Below, piece after piece: positions 58,051 to 64,000 of a stretch of 64,000 bases of DNA. The notes under the pieces are model-generated. The model worked only from the letters and a program-made list of their open reading frames with translations, was not told the DNA's origin and did not search any database. Each line of letters opens with the position of its first letter. Position 1 is the first letter of the stretch. The position numbers and the translations under genes were made by a program. Source of the DNA: Astragalus membranaceus (lineage: Eukaryota; Streptophyta; Magnoliopsida; Fabales; Fabaceae); assembly GCA_039519185.1 (NCBI GenBank), contig CM076848.1, forward strand, positions 190,160,003 to 190,224,002, written 5' to 3'.

Positions 58051-58462
58051 CAATTTCACGTGTTTCAGGATGAAGAGTTGGTTACTTTTACACATTCTAC
58101 ACGCGGTTCTATGTCTGCTTTATCTTTCTGCACTGGTAGGAGTAGAAGCATTTAAATTCATCAATTCATTGCGCTTGCTTCCATGCTGTCTTGTAGATAT
58201 TATACTTTTATGCTAGTAATTTTTTTTGTCTGTCTTGAGCAACATAAAACTCCATCTTATGCTTTCTTTTATATTATTTTGTTCATTGAAATGAAAAGGA
58301 TCAATGACTACTCTGCTGGTAGTTTTTTTGGTTTCGTCTGCATAAAATTGCATTTTGTCATTTACATTCCTTTATTTATTTAAATGAAAAGGATTAAAAA
58401 TGTCTAGGATTACAGACTCATAATGAAGCACTTAAGTTAATTTTGTTTTGACTGCTTGCTAA

Positions 58463-60326
58463 TGTTAGACTATAGTATAACCTTAGAGGGGGGGTGAATA
58501 AGGTTATGTGCAAAATATGAATTCTTTTCGGTTTTCAAAAACTTATGAAATGCTTTGTTTAAATCAAATGCGGAAACTGAGATTTAAACTTATATGATGT
58601 ATACAAGCAGGCAGATCAAGCACAGTATGATATTAGAATAACTAGATTATTTATAGGCAGCTCAGTGATATTGAATATAGCAACAGACAGATCTACAGCA
58701 GTGATATGGATAATAACAGATCAGCACAATAATATAACAATAGACAGATCTGAGTAGTGATATTCAAAACAGATATAAACAAAACAATGAATATCATAGC
58801 TATATAACAATAACAAATATAGACAATAAAGTAAAGAGAGAGGGATAGAGATACACCAGGAATTTTACGAGGTTCGGGATAAAAGCCCTACGTCCTCGGC
58901 CTCCGGCTTTGCAACCTTTGGACTTTGCTGATAACCACTATATGAAGAACCAATGTTTTACAAACAATCAACTTCAAATAGCAAATCTCAATTCCCCTGA
59001 ATTGAGAACCCGAGCTCCCCGCTAAGGATTTCAACCGCTTCAATCTCCTGATTGAACGACCCAAGAGCACCTCCCAGGATTTCAATACCACTTCAATCTA
59101 CCCCGATTGAACGACCCAAGATCACCTCCCAGGATTTCAAACCAACTCAATCTCCTGATTGAGAGACCCAAGAAAACTTCCCAGGATTTCAAACCAACTC
59201 AATCTCCTGATTGAGAGACCCAAGAACGCTTCCCAGGATTTCAAAATGACCCCACAAAAGTAGATTACAATATAGAAGCTATGATCTAATCACCTCCGAT
59301 AATATGACAATATAATAGCTGAGAGAGATGAGTGACTAGATCTATAAAAATGATATGAAAGTGATAGCTCTATTTTTCTCTTTCTCAGATCTAGAAAATG
59401 TACGTGAGAAGTAGAGAAGATGTGATTTGTGGTGTGGATGAGTGAATTGAAAAGTGTTTCACACCTGCCTATTTATAGGCTTAGGAAAGCGTAGGATTTT
59501 GAAAAAAACATTTAATGAAATGATGAATCGATTGTTTGATGAAGTTAAAATGTTGATGAATCGATTCTTATCATTTTAGAAGACATAAGAATCGATTATA
59601 TGGCTAGTTAAAAAATTGAGGAATCGATTCTTTACATATGGAGAACATAGGAATCGATTGTTTGTTTCTTTAGACATAGGTGGGAATCGATTTTCAGGAC
59701 ATCCTGAATAAGGTAGGAATCGATTCTTACTTTGCTTAAAATGAGGAGGAATCGATTCATAGCCTATAGGTTTGCTTGAAAATCGATTTCATAGTCTTTT
59801 GAAAATAGAAGGAAATCGATTCTTACCTTTGGCTTATGAATAGGTGTGAATCGATTCTTTGTTTCAAACATAGGATAAGGAAATCGATTTCAACCTTTAA
59901 AATAGGATTAGAAAATCGATTTCATGATTTAGAAAATGATAGAAATCGATTTCTAGCTTTCCACAAAATTATTTTTAGGTTTAGGGTTTTGCCATGCATG
60001 CATAAGATATTTTCCAAAGCTTGCCATGCATGCATAACATATTTTCAAAACCCTAATTTTGATGCATGAAGCATGTTTTCAAAAAGTCATCTCTCGGCTA
60101 CTAAAATGTCATAGACCTTCAGTGATAGGACCTTACAGTGTCCTAAAGAAAGCGGATAAACAAATAGGTCTTGATTCTTCTACGGCGGCTTCTTCTCCAA
60201 GCTGCTCCACTTTAATATTTCCTGCTTTTTGATTTCCGTCCTGTACTTCATTCAACTTGAACCATTAGTAGACAAGATGTAATTTGTTATCATTCAAAAC
60301 AAAGAGTGTTTGTCATTGGTTCAACA
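58463..60326 (-). repeat. 3' LTR of SIRE-like element 2, with AATCGATT cluster
   Basis: It contains a set of four diverged CCCAGGATTTCAA(A/T)-type units of about 52-57 bp at 59030-59250. A dense run of AATCGATT words at 59526-59957 would be in the U3 region on the element's own strand. A CCTATTTATAGG palindrome (59468-59479) could serve as its TATA region. Confidence 0.9.
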
Positions 60327-60978
60327 AACTCCCCCTTTTTGATGATAACAAATTACATTATGCATAGGGGGTTTGATAGTAATGGAACTTTTTCAAAAAG
60401 CTCCCCCTAAGCATATGCATAATAAAATAAACAGTACATCAGCAGGATAGCAGCAATTATTTTCTCCCCTCACATATACCATGCATATTCTCTCCCTTTT
60501 GCATATTCTCTCCTTTTGCATACAATTTCTCCCCCTTTGTTTTCATCAAAAAGTAGGTGGGTGAATACATACAACATAAGCACTTTATAAACTTGCATAA
60601 TAAATAAGCAGCATTGCATAGCATATGATATATCAAAAACAGTAGTTCATGCTATGCTCCCCCTTACTTGGTGATCCCCCTTAATAATTTTAGAATGCAA
60701 GACTTTAGCAAAAAGAGGGTGGATCATCATGGTTTTAAAAAATATGATAACCAAGATAATCATCCTTGGTTCAACAATATAGGTATCATTTTTAACATAA
60801 AAAATATGTTGCATCAAAGATCCAGTATAATAGTACTTGAAAAAAAGCTTTGATGCACACAAAAAATTTATTTCAAATATGTCTCTAATACTTGTTGAGT
60901 TATATTTAATTTCTACTTTATAACACATTTTCAACAGAGGTGAATAAAACTTTACCCTGTAGCACACCTGCACTAAGA
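60327..60978 (-). other. Untranslated interior between gag and the 3' LTR of SIRE-like element 2
   Basis: On the element strand this follows the gag stop and leads to the PPT. Pol should begin here, but no protease or later domain can be read. Several poly-pyrimidine CTCCCCCT tracts (PPT-like on the minus strand) occur at 60331, 60401, 60528 and 60657. Confidence 0.6.
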
Positions 60979-62691
60979 TCAAGTAGAAAATTTTGGTACC
61001 CAATTCTCTTTGGGTCCTTTGGGGTTAGTCATCAAGGGGTTTGTTTTCACAATCCACCTTGGTTTATCACAAGCAGGTATAAGGGTACCAAGCTCACATA
61101 ATTTACGGATAGGGCATCTAGGTGAGCTATGGTTTCCCTTTTGACAGTAGGTGCATGAGAAAACAATGGGTTTATAACTTGAAGTAGATGCAACAAAAGT
61201 TAATTTCTTGTTTAAAATGGAGGTGGTGGAATTACCTTTGTACCCAATTCCTCTCCTATCAACATATTGATGTTGAGAGTGAAGCAACTGAGTCAAGGTC
61301 TTTTCACCAACCTCAAACTTTTTCAATGTTTCTTTCAAAAGTTCATTTTCAACCTTGGCTTTTTCAAAATTCTGTTTAAGCTCACAAAACTCAATGTTGA
61401 CAGATTTATGCAGTTCATTCTTTAATCTATCTACTTCATTTTCAAGTGTCTCAATTTGAGTGAGCATGCTTTTGTTACTCTTTGCCAATTTCTTAGATTT
61501 TAACAACAGAGTTTCATGTTCAAAATAGAGAGCATCGAAAGCCTCACTCAAATCTTGACTACTACAACTATCATCAAGTAAATCATCATGCATAGAGGAA
61601 TCAGAAAGACTAGAAGAGTTAAGGCTTACCTTAGATGAGTCATTTGCCATATGACAAACACCATTTGCAATTTGCTCTTCTTCGTCTGTGTCGCTATCAG
61701 TGCCAAGACAATCCCATATAGTAGCCTTAGGTGTTTCACATGCCGTGAGACAAATGGCATTTGCAACCTCCTCTTCTTCACTGTCAGTATAGTTGTTCCA
61801 TGTAGCCTTCTTAGCTTTCTTGGATTTCTTTGAGTTATTTCTCTTTTCAAGTTTGTTGAATCTCATGAATTCTTCAAATAATTCAGCCATGTCTTCATCA
61901 TCAGATTCTTCATCAGACTCAACCTCTTTCCTTGCTACCTTAGGTGTTTTAGCAGCAAGAGCAAGAGATTTTTTTTCTTTTACCATTTCTGCTTCTTGAT
62001 CTTTGTTAGCAGCCAATACAACCTCAAAGGCTAGAAGTGACCCAATCAAGTCTTCTTGGGGCAGAGTGCCAATATCTTTGGCTTCAGTGATTGCACAAGT
62101 TTTTGGAAAGAACTCACCAGTCAGAGATGCAAGAATTTTCCCATCTATATCTTTTGTAGAATACCTCTTTCCCAGTGCCCTTAAGTTGTTTATAATCAGA
62201 TTCAGTCTCTGGTGCATAGTTGCGACAGACTCACCTTCTTTCATTTTGAAGGCTTCATATTCAGAAGTGAGGATTCTGATTTTAGTATCCTTCACTTGGC
62301 TCGTACCTACATGAGTAGCTTGCAAGCAGTCCCAGATTTCCTTTGCTGTTTGACATCCTTTGACTCTACCATATTCTTCTTCACATAAGGATAAGTGAAG
62401 AATATTCATTGCTCTGGCATTTTGAGATATCTTATCCAACTCTGACTTTCTCAGCTCTTTCAGGTCAATGGTGTAGATATCCTCAACTGGCACTTCTTCT
62501 TCTTTGCCGGTAGCTTTACTTTTGATTTTCATTGGGATCAGTGGTCCATCTGCAATGATCCTCCATAAGGTGAAATCTATAGCCTGCACATGACATTTCA
62601 TTCGACTACTCCAATAGTCATAGTTAGTCCCATCAAACAGGGGTGGCCTAAATAAAGACATCCCCTCTTTCAAAAAAGAACCCATAATCAC
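60979..62691 (-). CDS. Intact gag polyprotein of SIRE-like element 2 (570 aa)
   Basis: Single open frame. It has a UBN2-type gag domain in the first 230 residues (RPPLFDGTNYDYWSSRMK; AKEIWDCLQATHVGTSQVK), an acidic segment (ESDEESDDEDMAELFEEF), a Ser-rich acidic linker, a coiled coil at about 380-470, and a CCHC knuckle CTYCQKGNHSSPRC (61114-61155). The C-terminus is KGPKENWVPKFST, the same ending as in element 1. The start could be the first Met (62691) or MGSFLKEG two codons later. Gag assembles particles and binds RNA. With pol absent, mobility would need enzymes from another copia element. Confidence 0.92.
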   Translation of the reverse strand: MIMGSFLKEGMSLFRPPLFDGTNYDYWSSRMKCHVQAIDFTLWRIIADGPLIPMKIKSKATGKEEEVPVEDIYTIDLKELRKSELDKISQNARAMNILHLSLCEEEYGRVKGCQTAKEIWDCLQATHVGTSQVKDTKIRILTSEYEAFKMKEGESVATMHQRLNLIINNLRALGKRYSTKDIDGKILASLTGEFFPKTCAITEAKDIGTLPQEDLIGSLLAFEVVLAANKDQEAEMVKEKKSLALAAKTPKVARKEVESDEESDDEDMAELFEEFMRFNKLEKRNNSKKSKKAKKATWNNYTDSEEEEVANAICLTACETPKATIWDCLGTDSDTDEEEQIANGVCHMANDSSKVSLNSSSLSDSSMHDDLLDDSCSSQDLSEAFDALYFEHETLLLKSKKLAKSNKSMLTQIETLENEVDRLKNELHKSVNIEFCELKQNFEKAKVENELLKETLKKFEVGEKTLTQLLHSQHQYVDRRGIGYKGNSTTSILNKKLTFVASTSSYKPIVFSCTYCQKGNHSSPRCPIRKLCELGTLIPACDKPRWIVKTNPLMTNPKGPKENWVPKFST

Positions 62692-62761
62692 TGATAGATA
62701 AATAAAATTTAAATTGCGAGATGTTAAGCTCTATATGCAATTTCTAGCTACTGATACCACT

Positions 62762-64000
62762 TGTTAGACTATAGTATAACCTTAGAGGGGGGGTGAATAA
62801 GGTTATGTGCAAAATATGAATTCTTTTCGGTTTTCAAAAACTTATGAAATGCTTTGTTTATATCAAATGCAGAAACTGAGATTTAAACTTATATGATGTA
62901 TACAAGCAGGCAGATCAAGCACAGTATGATATTAGAATAACTAGATTATTTATAGGCAGCTCAGTGATATTGAATATAGCAACAGACAGATCTACAGCAG
63001 TGATATGGATAATAACAGATCAGCACAATAATATAACAATAGACAGATCTGAGTAGTGATATTCAAAACAGATATAAACAAAACAATGAATATCACAGCT
63101 ATATAACAATAACAAATATAGACAATAAAGTAAAGAGAGAGGGATAGAGATACACCAGGAATTTTACGAGGTTCGGGATAAAAGCCCTACGTCCTCGGCC
63201 TCCGGCTTTGCAACCTTTGGACTTTGCTGATAACCACTATATGAAGAACCAATGTTTTACAAACAATCAACTTCAAATAGCAAATCTCAATTCCCCTGAA
63301 TTGAGAACCCGAGCTCCCCGCTAAGGATTTCAACCGCTTCAATCTCCTGATTGAACGACCCAAGAGCACCTCCCAGGATTTCAGTACCACTTCAATCTTC
63401 CCCGATTGAACGACCCAAGATCACCTCCCAGGATTTCAAACCAACTCAATCTCCTGATTGAGAGACCCAAGAAAACTTCCCAGGATTTCAAACCAACTCA
63501 ATCTCCTGATTGAGAAACCCAAGAACGCTTCCCAGGATTTCAAAATGACCCCACAAAAGTAGATTACAATATAGAAGCTATGATCTAATCACCTCCGATA
63601 ATATGACAATATAATAGCTGAGAGAGATGAGTGACTAGATCTATAAAAATGATATGAAAGTGATAGCTCTATTTTTCTCTTTCTCAGATCTAGAAAATGT
63701 ACGTGAGAAGTAGAGAAGATGTGATTTGTGGTGTGGATGAGTGAATTGAAAAGTGTTTCACACCTGCCTATTTATAGGCTTAGGAAAGCGTAGGATTTTG
63801 AAAAAAACATTTAATGAAATGATGAATCGATTGTTTGATGAAGTTAAAATGTTGATGAATCGATTCTTATCATTTTAGAAGACATAAGAATCGATTATAT
63901 GGCTAGTTAAAAAATTGAGGAATCGATTCTTTACATATGGAGAACATAGGAATCGATTGTTTGTTTCTTTAGAAATAGGTGGGAATCGATTTTCAGGACA
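62762..64000 (-). repeat. 5' LTR of SIRE-like element 2 (cut by the window end)
   Basis: Begins (in plus sense) TGTTAGACTATAGTATAACC and matches 58463-59700 base for base apart from about seven substitutions. The AATCGATT cluster is entered at 63825. Confidence 0.95.

Larger units (their letters stand above)
58463..64000 (-). mobile_element. SIRE-like Ty1/copia element 2, gag intact, pol absent (runs off the window)
   Basis: The minus-strand element has its 3' LTR at 58463-60326 (1864 bp) and its 5' LTR from 62762 to beyond 64000. On the minus strand the PBS reads TGGTATCAGTAGC just inside 62762, and the PPT reads AAAAAGGGGGAGTT just inside 60326. In the overlapping 1.24 kb the two LTRs differ at about seven positions by my reading (around 0.6%), so this insertion is young. 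The interior of only 2435 bp holds one gag ORF and no protease, integrase, RT or RNase H. The left flank GCTAA (58458-58462) is one side of the expected duplication; the other is outside the window. Confidence 0.94.

Noticed and set aside
58888..59091. A 67-residue minus-strand protein, repeated at 63187-63390
   Set aside because: Both copies are inside the LTRs of SIRE-like element 2 and reflect CCCAGGATTTCAA repeats rather than a gene.

Overview
The window is plant nuclear DNA, most likely from a papilionoid legume. The evidence is AT-rich sequence, intron-bearing plant genes, heavy nested retrotransposition, and an intact cellulose-synthase-like gene resembling the CslM-type triterpenoid glucuronosyltransferases of legumes. 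Only three host genes look intact: two GDSL esterase/lipase genes arranged tail to tail (about 23.1-27.8 kb) and the cellulose-synthase-like gene (47.8-54.1 kb, minus strand). Everything else is transposable elements, gene relics and intergenic sequence. Exon boundaries were set by eye from splice sites, reading-frame closure and family knowledge. No database search was run.

Layout. 0-1.45 kb: relic of an Athila-type Ty3/gypsy element (minus). 1.46-3.85 kb: a long-LTR gypsy LTR with four 173-bp tandem repeats. About 3.9-11.3 kb: a mosaic of short exon-intron fragments from at least five unrelated housekeeping genes (ALA dehydratase, COG7, malonyl-CoA-synthetase-like AAE13, HMG-CoA synthase, eIF3e), all on the plus strand. 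It ends in a CACTA transposon terminus and is split by a 2.6-kb solo LTR with a perfect target duplication. 11.4-13.0 kb: truncated cysteine-rich receptor kinase pseudogene. 13.9-22.0 kb: U2AF65 splicing-factor pseudogene with an internal duplication, a SINE and a full copia element in an intron. 23.0-27.9 kb: the GDSL pair.

28.6-45.9 kb: an old Tat-lineage Ty3/gypsy element with a second RNase H and an antisense ORF. It was invaded by a hAT MITE (in gag) and a pol-less SIRE-like copia element (in the antisense ORF); the copia 3' LTR in turn received a Helitron. 47.8-54.1 kb: the cellulose-synthase-like gene, whose 3.6-kb first intron carries a CACTA element and a long-TIR MULE, each with a perfect target duplication. 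54.9-58.1 kb: microsatellites, CACTA-like subterminal repeats and possible captured exons, one resembling pantothenate kinase. 58.46 kb to the window end: a young minus-strand SIRE-like element with an intact gag and no pol, whose 5' LTR runs off the window.

The most interesting signals are the multi-gene capture mosaic with exons in swapped order, two independent gag-only SIRE-like elements with dense AATCGATT motifs in their LTRs, the layered insertion stack, and the DNA transposons tolerated inside a working glycosyltransferase gene.
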